In this document: positions 34,556 through 44,508 of the stretch, piece by piece
How positions within the stretch are numbered: position 1 is the first letter of the stretch
Layout: the number at the start of each line of letters is the position of its first letter
Source: Sphingobacteriales bacterium
GTDB lineage: Bacteria; Bacteroidota; Bacteroidia; Chitinophagales; CAIOSU01
NCBI GenBank assembly: GCA_027486795.1
Contig: JAIXOI010000048.1
Location: forward strand, 1-64,000
Length of the DNA: 64,000 bases
Direction: 5' to 3'
Made by a program: the position numbers and the translations under genes
The notes under the pieces: generated by a model
Databases searched by the model: none
What the model was told of the DNA's origin: nothing
Seen by the model: the letters and a program-made list of their open reading frames with translations, nothing else

Positions 34556-36097
34556 ATGCACGAAAAGATACTCATCGTCGATTTCGGTTCGCAATACACC
34601 CAATTGATAGCCCGTAGGGTGCGCGAACTTAATGTTTACAGCGAAATTGTTCCCTACTCTAAGGTTCCGGTTTTGGATGACTCCATAAAAGGTGTAATTC
34701 TGTCGGGCAGCCCTTGTAGCGTAACGCAACTCAATGCACCCGATATTGATGCGGAACTATTACTAAACCACCGCCCTATATTGGCGGTATGCTATGGTGC
34801 GCAATTGCTTGCCAAAAAACTGGGTGGCGAAGTAACCCCAAGCACCACCCGCGAATACGGCCGCGCCAATTTGGATACCATACACAGCAAAGCAACTATT
34901 TTTAAAGGCATAAGCGATGGCACTCAAGTGTGGATGAGCCACGGCGATACCGTAACCCGCCTACCAGAGCAGTTTGAGCTTTTGGCCAGCACCCGCAGCA
35001 TTAATGTTGCGGCTTACCAAAGCAAACCTGGCGCCTACCAATACCCAATTTTTGGGTTGCAGTTTCACCCGGAGGTATATCACTCTTTAGAGGGTAGCAT
35101 GTTGCTTAAGGACTTTGTAATTGACACTTGCGGTTGCAGCGGAGATTGGACCCCAGCATCGTTTGCTGAAGATACCATTGCAAACATTAAAGCAACAGTT
35201 GGCAACGACAAAGTGGTACTTGGCCTTTCGGGCGGAGTAGATAGCACCGTAGCTGCCATACTATTGCACCGCGCCATTGGCAAAAACCTCTACTGTGTTT
35301 TTGTAAACAACGGCGTGTTGCGTAAAGGTGAGTTTGACAGCGTTTTGGAATCATATAAAGGTTTGGGGCTTAATGTAATAGGCTCTGATGCTTCCAACGA
35401 TTTCATAAATGCATTGGAAGGCGTAAGCGACCCTGAACAAAAGCGCAAAATAATTGGTAAAACCTTTATTGATGTATTTGATAAGGAGGCCAAGAGCATA
35501 CAAGATGTAAAATGGTTAGGCCAAGGCACCATCTACCCCGATGTAATTGAGTCGGTATCGGTGCACGGGCCATCAGTAACCATCAAATCACACCACAATG
35601 TGGGTGGCTTACCAGCTAGGTTGAATTTGAAAATTATTGAGCCGCTTCGTAACCTGTTTAAAGACGAGGTACGCCGCGTGGGCCGCGAACTAGGCATACC
35701 TGATAATATATTGAACCGCCATCCGTTCCCAGGACCAGGCTTAGCTATTCGTATTATTGGGGCCATTAGCCGCGAGAAAATTGCGATACTGCAAGAGGCC
35801 GATGCCATTTTCATGAACAACCTGAAAAAGCATGACCTATATAACAATGTTTGGCAAGCGGGCGTAATGTTGTTGCCTGTGCAAAGCGTTGGTGTAATGG
35901 GCGACGAGCGCACTTACGAGAGCGTAGTTGCTTTGCGCGCCGTGGCCTCTACCGATGGCATGACGGCCGATTGGTGCCACTTGCCCTACGAGTTTTTGGC
36001 CGAAACCAGTAATGAGATTATCAATAAAGTAAAAGGAATAAACCGAGTAGTGTATGATATTAGCTCTAAACCGCCAGCAACTATTGAGTGGGAGTAA
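34556..36097 (+). CDS. guaA: GMP synthase (glutamine-hydrolysing)
   Basis: 513 residues. It makes GMP from XMP, ATP and glutamine. Class I amidotransferase domain (1-190): Cys79 in [11 protein letters not shown] and the His/Glu pair in [13 protein letters not shown] pyrophosphatase domain: P-loop [21 protein letters not shown]-terminal dimerisation domain: [15 protein letters not shown] and [14 protein letters not shown], the standard ending. The full length and all active residues argue for a working enzyme. Its last 44 bases overlap the next gene in another frame, implying tight co-expression with a periplasmic binding protein. Confidence 0.97.
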   Translation: MHEKILIVDFGSQYTQLIARRVRELNVYSEIVPYSKVPVLDDSIKGVILSGSPCSVTQLNAPDIDAELLLNHRPILAVCYGAQLLAKKLGGEVTPSTTREYGRANLDTIHSKATIFKGISDGTQVWMSHGDTVTRLPEQFELLASTRSINVAAYQSKPGAYQYPIFGLQFHPEVYHSLEGSMLLKDFVIDTCGCSGDWTPASFAEDTIANIKATVGNDKVVLGLSGGVDSTVAAILLHRAIGKNLYCVFVNNGVLRKGEFDSVLESYKGLGLNVIGSDASNDFINALEGVSDPEQKRKIIGKTFIDVFDKEAKSIQDVKWLGQGTIYPDVIESVSVHGPSVTIKSHHNVGGLPARLNLKIIEPLRNLFKDEVRRVGRELGIPDNILNRHPFPGPGLAIRIIGAISREKIAILQEADAIFMNNLKKHDLYNNVWQAGVMLLPVQSVGVMGDERTYESVVALRAVASTDGMTADWCHLPYEFLAETSNEIINKVKGINRVVYDISSKPPATIEWE

Positions 36098-37439
36098 GCT
36101 GTGGCTAATGCTTCTGTGCCTACTTACCCTCAATGCCTGTTTTGCGCAGCGAAAATCGCATGGCGCACCTAAGGGCTATGATATAATCGAAGACAATACA
36201 ACTGCCCCACCGGCAACGGGCAACAGCGCAAGCGATACCATCATACCAGTGGTGAACGCTGGCGCAACGAATAACACTGCTGCATTTATGCACAAGGCCG
36301 TTTATAATGTAGCCCTTGTATTGCCTTTTTACCTCGATTCTTTTCCGACAATTGACGGTGGCTTATACCCGAAGGCACAAATAGGAATTGACTACTACAA
36401 AGGCGCACTTATGGCGCTTGACTCTCTGCAAAAGCTTGGCTTGAGTGTGAAACTGCATGTGTTTGACAGCTACCCCGATACTTACCTCGAGATACTGACC
36501 ACAGGTGGGAAACTCAAAGGAATGGACCTGATTATTGGCCCTGTTTTCAACTCATCTATGAAGTTGATGGCTAAATATGCTATGGCGGTGGGCATACCAG
36601 TTTGGTCGCCATTTTCGCCAGCGGCCGATATCACAAGTAAAAATCCTTACTTTTTGATGGCAAACCCACGTGTGGAAACACATGCCCAGAAAATGATAGC
36701 GTTTGCGACTGATTCATTTAGCAATGTCAATTTAGTTACCCTATATCAGTTTACCGATCAAGAAAAAAGGTTTCTGGAAATTTACAAAACCCACATTGCC
36801 TCATTTAACCAGAAACTTAACGCAAGCACTGCCACATCCAAGCCACAACCTATTGTGCTGAAAGAAAAGTTTATTGATAATTATGGGTCTGGATTACCTA
36901 AAATATCAGCAACCGAAATCAAGGCGCTGTTGGTGGATGGCAAGCAAAATGTTGTATTGGTTCCGAGTATGAAAATTCCTTTTATACTCAACATTATCAG
37001 AGAGTTATACCCACTTGCAGACAACTATGATTTAACACTGGTTGGCACCACAACCATGGGCAATGAGGTAGATTTGCAACTGAACTATTTAAACGCCTTA
37101 AAGGTGCATTACACCCAATCTTACTACATCAATCCTGCCCTGTACGAAAGTGACTTTTACTCAATTTATGTTGCAAAGCATAATGCCGAACCATCGGAGT
37201 ATGCGCTTAATGGCTACGACCAAATGATGTTTTTGGGAAGCGCTATCAAAAAATTTGGGACCAGTTTTGGGCAACAACTAAATAATCTTTCATTTGAAGG
37301 TTGGGCCACTGGTTACAAAATGAGCCCAGTGCAGTTACAGCCCAGCGTAACTGATACAGCAGTTACTATAGATTATTGGGACAACCAACATGTCTATATT
37401 CTGCGCTACAATAACTACACTTTAGAGCGTGCCAAATAA
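36054..37439 (+). CDS. Type 1 periplasmic binding-fold lipoprotein
   Basis: 461 residues from 36054. The later ATG at 36108 would leave too short and uncharged a signal peptide. [20 protein letters not shown] ... LNAC gives a lipobox with Cys near residue 29. After a Thr/Ala linker comes an ABC-type ligand-binding core: [54 protein letters not shown] and [20 protein letters not shown]. The wording matches Bacteroidota proteins annotated as amino-acid-type substrate-binding or LysM-linked binding proteins (family relatives of LppC/LpoA in fold). No permease genes are nearby, so a sensor or peptidoglycan-factor role is as likely as transport. It overlaps guaA by 44 bases. Confidence 0.8.
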   Translation: MILALNRQQLLSGSKLWLMLLCLLTLNACFAQRKSHGAPKGYDIIEDNTTAPPATGNSASDTIIPVVNAGATNNTAAFMHKAVYNVALVLPFYLDSFPTIDGGLYPKAQIGIDYYKGALMALDSLQKLGLSVKLHVFDSYPDTYLEILTTGGKLKGMDLIIGPVFNSSMKLMAKYAMAVGIPVWSPFSPAADITSKNPYFLMANPRVETHAQKMIAFATDSFSNVNLVTLYQFTDQEKRFLEIYKTHIASFNQKLNASTATSKPQPIVLKEKFIDNYGSGLPKISATEIKALLVDGKQNVVLVPSMKIPFILNIIRELYPLADNYDLTLVGTTTMGNEVDLQLNYLNALKVHYTQSYYINPALYESDFYSIYVAKHNAEPSEYALNGYDQMMFLGSAIKKFGTSFGQQLNNLSFEGWATGYKMSPVQLQPSVTDTAVTIDYWDNQHVYILRYNNYTLERAK

Positions 37440-37482
37440 CTGCCCTTCCATTTTTGGCTATGTAATGATACCTTTACGGTAA

Positions 37483-37839
37483 ATGAAACGCCACACCCTA
37501 ACCGAACGATACCAAAACACGCTCATTATTGGCATTGGGTTTACCTTGCTGGGGCTTGGTTTTGGTTTTGAACCATTCCTTTGGGTAGCTTTCATAATAT
37601 CGCTTACTGGCCTGCTATCGGGCTGGGCTAGCGATAGGGTGATTTTTGCTTGGCACAAATTGGGCCATGCGCTGGGTTACGTAAATAGCCGTATTATTCT
37701 CTCCATCATTTACATATTGGTACTAACCCCCATTGCGATATTGTACCGCCTTACCCGCAAAAAAGAGGCGGCTACCCAAACCTTTTTCATTACCCGCAAC
37801 CACCTGTATACCCCCAAGGATATGGAAAAGGGTTGGTAA
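37483..37839 (+). CDS. SxtJ-like small membrane protein
   Basis: 118 residues. Two membrane hairpins: TLIIGIGFTLLGLGFGF/FLWVAFIISLTGLLSG and LSIIYILVLTPIAILYRLTR. The stretch HKLGHALGYVNSRIILSI followed by LTPIAILYRL is the hallmark of SxtJ-family membrane proteins, whose role is unknown and which often sit beside polysaccharide or O-antigen genes. The tail after LTRKK is hydrophilic. It precedes the EI24-family gene by 9 bases; its TAA stop overlaps the next gene's -7 box. Confidence 0.75.
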   Translation: MKRHTLTERYQNTLIIGIGFTLLGLGFGFEPFLWVAFIISLTGLLSGWASDRVIFAWHKLGHALGYVNSRIILSIIYILVLTPIAILYRLTRKKEAATQTFFITRNHLYTPKDMEKGW

Positions 37840-37844
37840 ATTTG
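37837..37844 (+). promoter_or_regulatory. -7 box TAAATTTG overlapping a stop codon, 4 nt before an ATG
   Basis: The TAA stop of the SxtJ-like gene (37837-37839) is the first part of a perfect TAnnTTTG. The next gene starts at 37849. A transcript from here would be essentially leaderless. Confidence 0.6.
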
Positions 37845-37848
37845 CGCT

Positions 37849-38706
37849 ATGGGCATATCAAAACAACTCTCCATTGGATGGGGCACTTATGTTGAGGCCC
37901 ATCAATTCATCAAGCTCCATGGGCTGTTCAAGTTGTTTTTGTTGCCCGTAATGCTAAACATACTGCTCTTTTCAATTATGATGTGGCTAGGAATTACTTG
38001 GGCAAGCACCACGGCCGATGCCTTGTACCAATGGCTGGCTATCGACTCTGCCAACTGGGATAACTTTAATTGGTTAAAAGACCTGGTTTATTGGTCAATA
38101 GCAATTCTGTTGGATATAATGGTGCTGGTAGTTTACCTCGCTACTTTTAGGTATCTGATGCTTATCTTGATTGCGCCCATACTAGCATACGTCTCGGAAA
38201 AAACCGAAGAGCTGGCAACCGGCAAATCATACCCCTTTAGCTTTACCCAATTATTGAAAGATGCTTTACGCGGCATGACCCTTGCAGCGCGCAACGGGAT
38301 TTCAGAATTATTGCTTACCATTTTACTGCTATTGATAGGGTTTATACCTGTAATTGGTTGGATAGCACCGCTGCTGCTTTTTGTGGTGCAAAGTTATTTT
38401 TATGGTTTCAGCATGATGGACTACTACTCTGAGCGCCAACGTTTTACGGCCGCCGAAAGCCGGGTTGTTTTGTTTGAGAACAAATGGGTAGCGATAGGCA
38501 ACGGGTCTTTATTTAATGGGGTATTGTATGTGTTAACCATCCTTACCGCTACCCTACCCTTGGTATTGGCCTTTTTGGCTAAAGTATTGTTTGTTGTTCC
38601 CATTGTGTTTATATCCATTTTGCATATCTACAGTGCCGTTGCAGGTACTTTAGCCGCTATTAAGATTAATTCGAAAACTACAGAGTATGGCAACCAAACC
38701 CGGTAA
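37849..38706 (+). CDS. EI24/CysZ-family membrane protein
   Basis: 285 residues with about five to six membrane segments: LFLLPVMLNILLFSIMMWLG, WSIAILLDIMVLVVYLATF, LMLILIAPILAYVSE, LLLTILLLLIGFIPVIGWIA and VLTILTATLPLVLAFLAKVL. The APILAYVSEKTEELATGK loop and the Y-G-x-S-M-x-D-Y segment (YGFSMMDYYSERQRF) are typical of the EI24 domain, which includes the sulphate permease CysZ. Bacteroidota members are of unproven function. The last 20 bases overlap the methyltransferase gene, so the two are translationally linked. Confidence 0.85.
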   Translation: MGISKQLSIGWGTYVEAHQFIKLHGLFKLFLLPVMLNILLFSIMMWLGITWASTTADALYQWLAIDSANWDNFNWLKDLVYWSIAILLDIMVLVVYLATFRYLMLILIAPILAYVSEKTEELATGKSYPFSFTQLLKDALRGMTLAARNGISELLLTILLLLIGFIPVIGWIAPLLLFVVQSYFYGFSMMDYYSERQRFTAAESRVVLFENKWVAIGNGSLFNGVLYVLTILTATLPLVLAFLAKVLFVVPIVFISILHIYSAVAGTLAAIKINSKTTEYGNQTR

Positions 38707-39394
38707 ATTATACCTGATACCTGCGCCACTTGGCGATAACGCGCTTGACCCAATACCCGAATATGTAAAGCCCGCAGTGGCCTCATTAACGCACTTTGTG
38801 GTAGAGCAGGAAAAAACCGCCCGCCGATATTTAAAAGCATACGGATACCCACACCCACTCAATGACTTGGTGCTTTACCCACTAAACAAGCATACCACTG
38901 ACGATGAGATAATGGAGTACATTTTGCCCATGTTGGCAGGTACTTCAATGGGTTTAATTAGTGAAGCTGGTATGCCCTGCATCGCAGACCCTGGAGCCAC
39001 AATTGTGGAAATGGCGCATCAAAGCAAAATACAGGTAGTGCCGCTTTCTGGGCCTTCCTCTATCCTACTGGCCTTGGTAGCTTCGGGGTTCAATGGTCAA
39101 GAGTTTGCATTCAATGGCTATCTGCCCATTAAGCACCCTGAAAGAAAGCAAAAATTACAAGAACTAGAGCGCTTGGCCCAACGTGGCCAGACGCAGCTAT
39201 TTATGGACACGCCATTCCGGAACAAGCAGCTTTTAGACGATTTAATCCAATGCTGCCGCCCCGATACGCGACTTTGCATTGCTTGCGACTTGACATTGGA
39301 AACCGAGTATATAAGAACGATGAGTTTAAGCGATTGGAAAAAGAGCAAAGAAAACCTCCACAAACGCCCTGCTATATTCATTTTGGGCCGATAA
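38687..39394 (+). CDS. Tetrapyrrole-methylase-fold SAM methyltransferase, RsmI-related
   Basis: 235 residues. GKLYLIPAPLGDNALDPIPE opens the fold. MGLISEAGMPCIADPGATIV and VVPLSGPSSILLALVASGFN are the SAM-binding loops shared with RsmI (16S rRNA C1402 2'-O-methyltransferase). Unlike RsmI, the opening lacks the PTPIGN motif and the C-terminal domain is short, ending KRPAIFILGR. It matches a second, Bacteroidota-specific RsmI-like paralogue seen beside true RsmI in many genomes. The substrate is unknown. It overlaps the EI24 gene and probably closes a three-gene operon that starts with the SxtJ-like gene. Confidence 0.85.
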   Translation: MATKPGKLYLIPAPLGDNALDPIPEYVKPAVASLTHFVVEQEKTARRYLKAYGYPHPLNDLVLYPLNKHTTDDEIMEYILPMLAGTSMGLISEAGMPCIADPGATIVEMAHQSKIQVVPLSGPSSILLALVASGFNGQEFAFNGYLPIKHPERKQKLQELERLAQRGQTQLFMDTPFRNKQLLDDLIQCCRPDTRLCIACDLTLETEYIRTMSLSDWKKSKENLHKRPAIFILGR

Positions 39395-39490
39395 ATAATT
39401 TAACTGCAAAACAACCTGCAATCTATAATTTAAGTCTATTAATCACTACATTCACATCTGCTTAACAATCATAAAATCAATAAAGACAAT

Positions 39491-41512
39491 ATGAAACGCA
39501 CCTTTGCCACATGGAGTTTCTTGGTTGCACTTAACCTACTTAGTTGGGGGGCATTTGCCCAAGCGCCACAATCCATACAATACCAAGCTGTAGCGCGCAA
39601 CCCTTCGGGAGCATTGATTACCAATAGCCCAATTGGCATCAGGGTAACCATTATAGATGGTCCTGCCAATGGCACCTCGGTTTACACCGAGCAGCACACC
39701 GCTACCACCACCGATTATGGTGTATTTACCTTGCAACTAGGCCGCGGCAACAACCAAGTGGGCACCTTTGCCAATATAACTTGGGGAAGCGGCACCAAAT
39801 GGCTTAAAATTGAAGTTGACCCTGCTGGCGGCAATAGCTACTTGGATATGGGTACCTACCAATTTTTGAGTGTTCCTTACGCCCTATATGCAGCTAGTGC
39901 TGGCAGTGGCGGGGGCGGTTCACAAACCCTTACTTTAACCGGGAACACCTTGACCATAAGCGGCGGCAATGCTGTTGACCTTTCGGGGGTAGGCAGTGGA
40001 ACACAAGGTCCAACCGGCCCTGCAGGTGCTGCTGGTGCAACAGGTGCTACGGGTGCTACTGGCCCCGCTGGAGGTCCTGCGGGACCTACCGGACCAACTG
40101 GCGTGCAAGGAGCTGATGGCGCTACTGGTGCCACAGGTGCTACTGGAGCAACAGGTGCTACCGGAACAACAGGCGCAACAGGTGTTGGCGTAGCAGGTGC
40201 AACAGGAGCTACCGGTGCTGCAGGTGCAACGGGTGCTTCAGGAGCAACGGGCGCTACAGGAGCCACTGGTGCAACAGGAGCCACCGGAGTTGGTGGCGGA
40301 ACCCTTGACCAAGCCTACGATTTTGGTAGCGCTGGTGGTGGCCGCACTATAACTGCCGATGCAGGCGCCGTAACCATTAATGCAACTGGTAATGGCGTTT
40401 CTGCGCTAACGCTAAGCAATAGCGGCACTGGCACTGCCTTAAACGCTTCGGGTACCAATGCGAGCAATAGTTTCTCAATAGTACAAGCAACCACCAACGG
40501 GCCTACTGGCACCGCCGGTGTAATAGGCAACTCAAACGGGGCTGCATATGGCCTTGTTGGTCAATTGGAAAGCACTGGCACAGCCGAGTCGGCTGTTTAC
40601 GGCTCTAACTTGCGCACCACTGGTGGTCATGGCGTTTTGGGCCGCGGTTACAATGGTGTAGTTGGCGAAACTAGCAGAAACAACGGAAATGCCATGTTCG
40701 GTTTAAATTCAAGCACTGGACCGTTTAATGCAAGTGGTGGCTTAGTAGCGGCTGGTATTACTGGCCAAGGTTATTACGGTACATTAGGCCAAACAACAGC
40801 CGATAATGGCATTGGTGTATATGGTTTGCACGGTGGACCAACCAACGGCACAAACGACAACCCAGGTGTTTCTGGTTTAGGTTTTGTTGGATTGTTAGGA
40901 ACTACACGCGCACCAGGCGTTGGTTATGGTGTTTTATCGGCTGACGATATTGGCGCCGTTGGCGATTTATTGGCCGTAGGTAACCTTACTGTTGGCGGTA
41001 CCAAAAACTTCCGCATCGATTTGCCTTCTGACCCAGCCAACAAATACCTGTACCACTTTTCTATCGAATCGGATGAAGTAATGAACATATACCGTGGCAA
41101 CATTGTACTGGATGCCAATGGCGAAGCAACGGTAACCTTGCCCGACTATGTAGCAGATGTGAACACCAACTTTGGCTATAACCTTACCGCCATTGGTGGT
41201 GCTGCCCCTGGTTTGTATGTAGGTTCAGAGTTTAACAACGGCACTTTCAAAATCGCTGGTGGCAACCCTGGCCAAAAAGTATCGTGGCAGTTAACTGCAG
41301 AACGTAACGACTTATACTTGCAACAAAACCCACAAGAAAAACTAGCGGTTCGAAACAAACCAGCCCACGAAGTTGGTTTTTATGTGCACCCAACGGTTTA
41401 TGGCTTTGATGCTACCAAAAACATTATTCGTATCAGGAGCAACAACTTCCTTACCAACCCATTGGAAGTTCCTACTCTTGCCCCACAAGCAAAACTTGGT
41501 TTGGCCAAATAA
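39491..41512 (+). CDS. Exported collagen-like protein
   Basis: 673 residues. Signal peptide [20 protein letters not shown] (then AFAQ). An N-terminal domain (~23-135) of the kind [18 protein letters not shown] ... [11 protein letters not shown], frequent in secreted Bacteroidota proteins. Residues ~170-270 are Gly-X-Y collagen triplets, mostly Gly-Ala-Thr, with two short phase breaks (GPAGGPAG and GATGVGVAG). A beta-rich C-terminal region follows, with a triplicated [12 protein letters not shown] / [10 protein letters not shown] / [10 protein letters not shown] motif (~385-475) and a final domain ending [11 protein letters not shown]. No T9SS domain. Likely a trimeric surface fibre or pilus-like stalk. 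The near-identical codon repeats make the stalk length unstable. Confidence 0.88.
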   Translation: MKRTFATWSFLVALNLLSWGAFAQAPQSIQYQAVARNPSGALITNSPIGIRVTIIDGPANGTSVYTEQHTATTTDYGVFTLQLGRGNNQVGTFANITWGSGTKWLKIEVDPAGGNSYLDMGTYQFLSVPYALYAASAGSGGGGSQTLTLTGNTLTISGGNAVDLSGVGSGTQGPTGPAGAAGATGATGATGPAGGPAGPTGPTGVQGADGATGATGATGATGATGTTGATGVGVAGATGATGAAGATGASGATGATGATGATGATGVGGGTLDQAYDFGSAGGGRTITADAGAVTINATGNGVSALTLSNSGTGTALNASGTNASNSFSIVQATTNGPTGTAGVIGNSNGAAYGLVGQLESTGTAESAVYGSNLRTTGGHGVLGRGYNGVVGETSRNNGNAMFGLNSSTGPFNASGGLVAAGITGQGYYGTLGQTTADNGIGVYGLHGGPTNGTNDNPGVSGLGFVGLLGTTRAPGVGYGVLSADDIGAVGDLLAVGNLTVGGTKNFRIDLPSDPANKYLYHFSIESDEVMNIYRGNIVLDANGEATVTLPDYVADVNTNFGYNLTAIGGAAPGLYVGSEFNNGTFKIAGGNPGQKVSWQLTAERNDLYLQQNPQEKLAVRNKPAHEVGFYVHPTVYGFDATKNIIRIRSNNFLTNPLEVPTLAPQAKLGLAK

Positions 41513-41530
41513 TTGGCAAGCCCAGTTACT

Positions 41531-41572
41531 GAATAAAAAACGGCCTCCAATATTGGAGGCCGTTTTTTATTC
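41531..41572. terminator. Bidirectional terminator, 42-base perfect palindrome
   Basis: Every base of 41531-41551 pairs with 41552-41572. The GC core CGGCCTCC/GGAGGCCG is flanked by A6/T6 runs, so it works for the + strand collagen-like gene and the - strand phosphatase gene. Confidence 0.93.
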
Positions 41573-41623
41573 TTGGATAGTGTAATTAACGATAAAGGGC
41601 GATAACTACGAGAACAAAAGCAG

Positions 41624-42370
41624 TTACAAATCCTTATTCTTAAACTCATGCTTGGCAATCATTTGACGGAATTTTTTGTCTTTGAACGCCCCATGAATAT
41701 ACTGCAGGTGCTTCTCGCCATGCAAATCGCTGCCGAGATATGATATCAGCCCTGCTTCTACCATTTGGTATGCTGCTTTTTGCAGCTTAGGACCATATAC
41801 ACCCAAAAAAGTACCATAGTTTACCTGCAGCTCAACGCCCATGTTTACTAATTCCTCTAGCTCGCTAAAATTCTTTTCATATAGGTAAGGGTAACGCTCA
41901 ACGTGCGCCAATACGGGTATAATACCCCTAATGTTAAGTGCGAAAACCGTATGTTTCAACATCGGTGGCTGGTGCATATTGGGCAACTCAAAAAAAAGAT
42001 GGTTTCCACTAAACAGCATCAACGGGGCATCCTTTGCCATTTCCTCAAATGCCTCATCATAATAGTATTCGGCAGCTGCATCAAGGGTTACTCCCAAATG
42101 CTGGTCAGCTATGGCTTTTCTTACCAATGCCAACCCTGGTAAAATTGTATCGGGCCCGTTGTTGTACATACCTGGCAAAATGTGTGGCGTGGTAATGAAC
42201 TTGCGGTAACCAAACTCCATCAATCCCTTAATCATGGCAATGGAATCTTGAACGGTAGCCACTCCATCATCAATTCCAGGAATGAGATGCGAGTGCAAAT
42301 CAGTATGCAGGGCACTTAAATCGTGCGCCTCGGGCAACCTAGCACCAAACAACTTTGAGAAGATGGACAT
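41624..42370 (-). CDS. PHP-family tyrosine-protein phosphatase, CpsB/YwqE type
   Basis: 248 residues from the ATG at 42370; the upstream 63 bases of frame look non-coding. The PHP metal site is clear: LHTDLHSHLIPGIDDGV near the N-terminus, FITTPHILPG, AEYYYDEAF, VLAHVERYPYL and YLGSDLHGEKH. Such enzymes use three metal ions to dephosphorylate tyrosine kinases that drive capsule or exopolysaccharide export. No Wzc-type kinase or polysaccharide cluster is adjacent, so its partner lies elsewhere. A TATCTTCG box (one mismatch) lies 5 nt before the start. Confidence 0.9.
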   Translation of the reverse strand: MSIFSKLFGARLPEAHDLSALHTDLHSHLIPGIDDGVATVQDSIAMIKGLMEFGYRKFITTPHILPGMYNNGPDTILPGLALVRKAIADQHLGVTLDAAAEYYYDEAFEEMAKDAPLMLFSGNHLFFELPNMHQPPMLKHTVFALNIRGIIPVLAHVERYPYLYEKNFSELEELVNMGVELQVNYGTFLGVYGPKLQKAAYQMVEAGLISYLGSDLHGEKHLQYIHGAFKDKKFRQMIAKHEFKNKDL

Positions 42371-42443
42371 AGTAGCGAAGATAAGAAATATACAAATGGG
42401 AAATTGGAAGATAGCTACACTGCAAACCAACAAACCATTTCAA

Positions 42444-42479
42444 TCCATGGACTATCGACCGTGGTGGACCGTGGACCAA
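42444..42479. repeat. Heptad-type repeat, unit NNGTCCA, inverted copy
   Basis: Reverse complement of 20100-20132 with a 3-base insertion and one substitution. It abuts the 3' end of the EamA transporter gene (stop at 42480). Confidence 0.75.
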
Positions 42480-43373
42480 TTATACCATTGCCAAAATATA
42501 AATAGCCACAATAGCCAAAACGATGCCCAAAATATTAAGCCCAGTGAGGTGCTCTTTAAAACCAAAATAAGCCACCACTGCGGCCGTTGTTACCACGCCA
42601 ATATTCACCATCGGGAATACCACCGAGCTTTCCATGCCTGAGCGCTGCAAAGCTTTAATGAGAAAATATAAAGAAAAGTAATTGGGCACACCCAGTACGA
42701 TACCAAAACCCAACTGACGCCAGCGCAAGGTTTCTTTGCCACGGAGTATTTGCACCATCAGGGCCAAGGTACCCGCAACTGCTGCAGTGAGAAACAAAAC
42801 AGTGTTGAGCAAGTCGGTATCTTTAGGTAGCAGAAATTTCTTGTTGATAACAGTAACTACCGTATCGCAACTACCGGAACCGAAAAACACTGCCAAAGGT
42901 AGCAGCAACGCTAACGACATAGAGGTTTTGCCAGGCGATAAATCATCTTGCTCAATGAGCTTTTTAGGCTTGTAAGTGGTAAGCAATATAGAACCCAAAG
43001 CCAAGAGAATGCCCAGTATTTTCACCACCGACAGCGACTCGCCAAAGAGGAAAACCGCTGCTAAAATGGGTATGGCCAGCGACATTTTTTGCGCAATGGC
43101 AGTAACCGCTATACCACTGCGTAAGGTAGAAACGCCAATCATGTTAAACACCGTGATAAACATAACGCCTAACACCAAGGCCCAAGGCAACCAAGCCACT
43201 TGCAGCAAATAAGCTGCGCTGGGCATCTCTTCCCAGAGCAAGAACCCACACAAAGCCGCTACCCAATAGTTGATAACTATCATTGGCATGGTGCGAACTT
43301 GTCGCTGCCCTGCAATTTTGAAAATAACAATTAGGCTGGCCGAAAAAATGATACACAGTAGTATATCCAACAT
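42480..43373 (-). CDS. EamA-type (DMT superfamily) transporter
   Basis: 297 residues with ten hydrophobic segments in two similar halves, the layout of drug/metabolite transporters. Examples are ILLCIIFSASLIVIFKIA at the start, IPILAAVFLFGESLSVVKIL closing the first half (the conserved FGE-x-L), and VVAYFGFKEHLTGLNILGIV closing the second (F-x-E-x-L). The start lies three bases after the ribD stop, so they share an mRNA. EamA transporters can move riboflavin or other metabolites; the pairing with ribD makes a flavin-related substrate possible, though not shown. No FMN riboswitch was seen. Confidence 0.85.
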   Translation of the reverse strand: MLDILLCIIFSASLIVIFKIAGQRQVRTMPMIVINYWVAALCGFLLWEEMPSAAYLLQVAWLPWALVLGVMFITVFNMIGVSTLRSGIAVTAIAQKMSLAIPILAAVFLFGESLSVVKILGILLALGSILLTTYKPKKLIEQDDLSPGKTSMSLALLLPLAVFFGSGSCDTVVTVINKKFLLPKDTDLLNTVLFLTAAVAGTLALMVQILRGKETLRWRQLGFGIVLGVPNYFSLYFLIKALQRSGMESSVVFPMVNIGVVTTAAVVAYFGFKEHLTGLNILGIVLAIVAIYILAMV

Positions 43374-43376
43374 AGG

Positions 43377-44408
43377 TTAGGGCTTATAATAAGTATCTAA
43401 TTGGTCAAGGCCAATGGTTTCGGTGGCAATGGGTACTACCGGTAAAATAGTTGCTGCAATGCCACTTGCAAAGTGTGCTGCACCCGTAAACACTCTTGCC
43501 TCATCCCACCATCCTAATGCAATGAAAGCCTCCAAAGTGGCAACCCCACCCTCAATAATAATAGACTGTATGTTGCGCTCGTGCAGGATATGGAACAACT
43601 GTGCAGGTAATCCATCCTTCCAAGGGCCAATTAATTGTTGCACTGGCAAATCAACTCGGTGCTTGGCGCTTAGCAACAGCGTGGGCGCTGCATCGTTAAA
43701 CACTTTGCTATCCATTGGCAGGGTATTATCCCTGTCCAATATTATCCTAAGTGGGTGATTCTGTGGCTCCCAGTGGCGCACGGTCAGTTCAGGGTTGTCG
43801 GCCAACACGGTTCGGTAGCCTACCAAAATGGCCTGCTCCTCGGCGCGCCAACGGTGCACCAATCGGCGGCTAAGCTCGCCCGTTATCCAATGTTTGTGGT
43901 GGTTGTCTTTTGTAAAAAAGCCATCGGCACTCTGCGCCCATTTCAGGATAATATAAGGTCGCTTTTGTTGATGAAACGTAAAGAACCGACGATTGAGAAA
44001 AAGCCCTTCTGCTTCCAACACGCCTTCTATCACCTCAATGCCCGCATCGCGTAGTTTCTTTATGCCTCTGCCTGCTACCAAAGGGTTAGGGTCGGTGTTG
44101 GCAACCACTACCCTTTTCACCTTTTGGGCCACAAGCATATCAGCACAAGGTGGCGTTTTGCCAAAGTGGCTACAAGGCTCCAAGCTTACATACATAGTTG
44201 CTTCTGGAATCAAATGCTCGTCCTCGGACTTCACAGAGCGCATGGCCACTACCTCGGCATGCGGACCACCAAAACGCTGGTGGTAGCCCTCGCCAATAAT
44301 GCGACCCTCATGCACTATTACCGCACCCACCATGGGGTTGGGCGCTACTCTACCCGCCCCTTTAAGGGCCAGTTCGAAACAGCGTTGCATATAGTATTCG
44401 TGCGGCAT
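43377..44408 (-). CDS. ribD: Bifunctional riboflavin biosynthesis protein (deaminase/reductase)
   Basis: 343 residues. N-terminal deaminase: zinc site GGPHAEVVAMRSV (His-Ala-Glu) and LEPCSHFGKTPPCADMLV (two Cys). C-terminal reductase: KWAQSADGFF, SRRLVHRWRAEEQAILVGYR and SIIIEGGVATLEAF. Together they carry out the second and third steps of riboflavin synthesis. A perfect -7 box lies 4 nt before the ATG (44413-44420), so the mRNA would have practically no leader and no space for an FMN riboswitch. Confidence 0.95.
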   Translation of the reverse strand: MPHEYYMQRCFELALKGAGRVAPNPMVGAVIVHEGRIIGEGYHQRFGGPHAEVVAMRSVKSEDEHLIPEATMYVSLEPCSHFGKTPPCADMLVAQKVKRVVVANTDPNPLVAGRGIKKLRDAGIEVIEGVLEAEGLFLNRRFFTFHQQKRPYIILKWAQSADGFFTKDNHHKHWITGELSRRLVHRWRAEEQAILVGYRTVLADNPELTVRHWEPQNHPLRIILDRDNTLPMDSKVFNDAAPTLLLSAKHRVDLPVQQLIGPWKDGLPAQLFHILHERNIQSIIIEGGVATLEAFIALGWWDEARVFTGAAHFASGIAATILPVVPIATETIGLDQLDTYYKP

Positions 44409-44412
44409 AGGG

Positions 44413-44420
44413 CAAAGATA
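44413..44420 (-). promoter_or_regulatory. -7 box TATCTTTG of ribD, 4 nt before the ATG
   Basis: Perfect TAnnTTTG on the minus strand followed by CCCT and the start codon. Confidence 0.65.
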
Positions 44421-44508
44421 ACCTTGATTATCTTGATTTCAGGAATTGAAAAGGTTTCTTTTGGCTGGATCTCATTTTACGCACCTCATTTATACTTGTG
44501 CAATTGTG

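Noticed and set aside
39877-40284. Minus-strand proline/alanine-rich frame of 135 codons
   Set aside because: It is the antisense of the collagen-like Gly-Ala-Thr triplets; the repeated MAPVAPVAP pattern is a direct product of that codon bias.
43377-44500. FMN riboswitch before ribD
   Set aside because: The -7 box is 4 nt from the ATG, leaving no leader, and no riboswitch-like structure was found.
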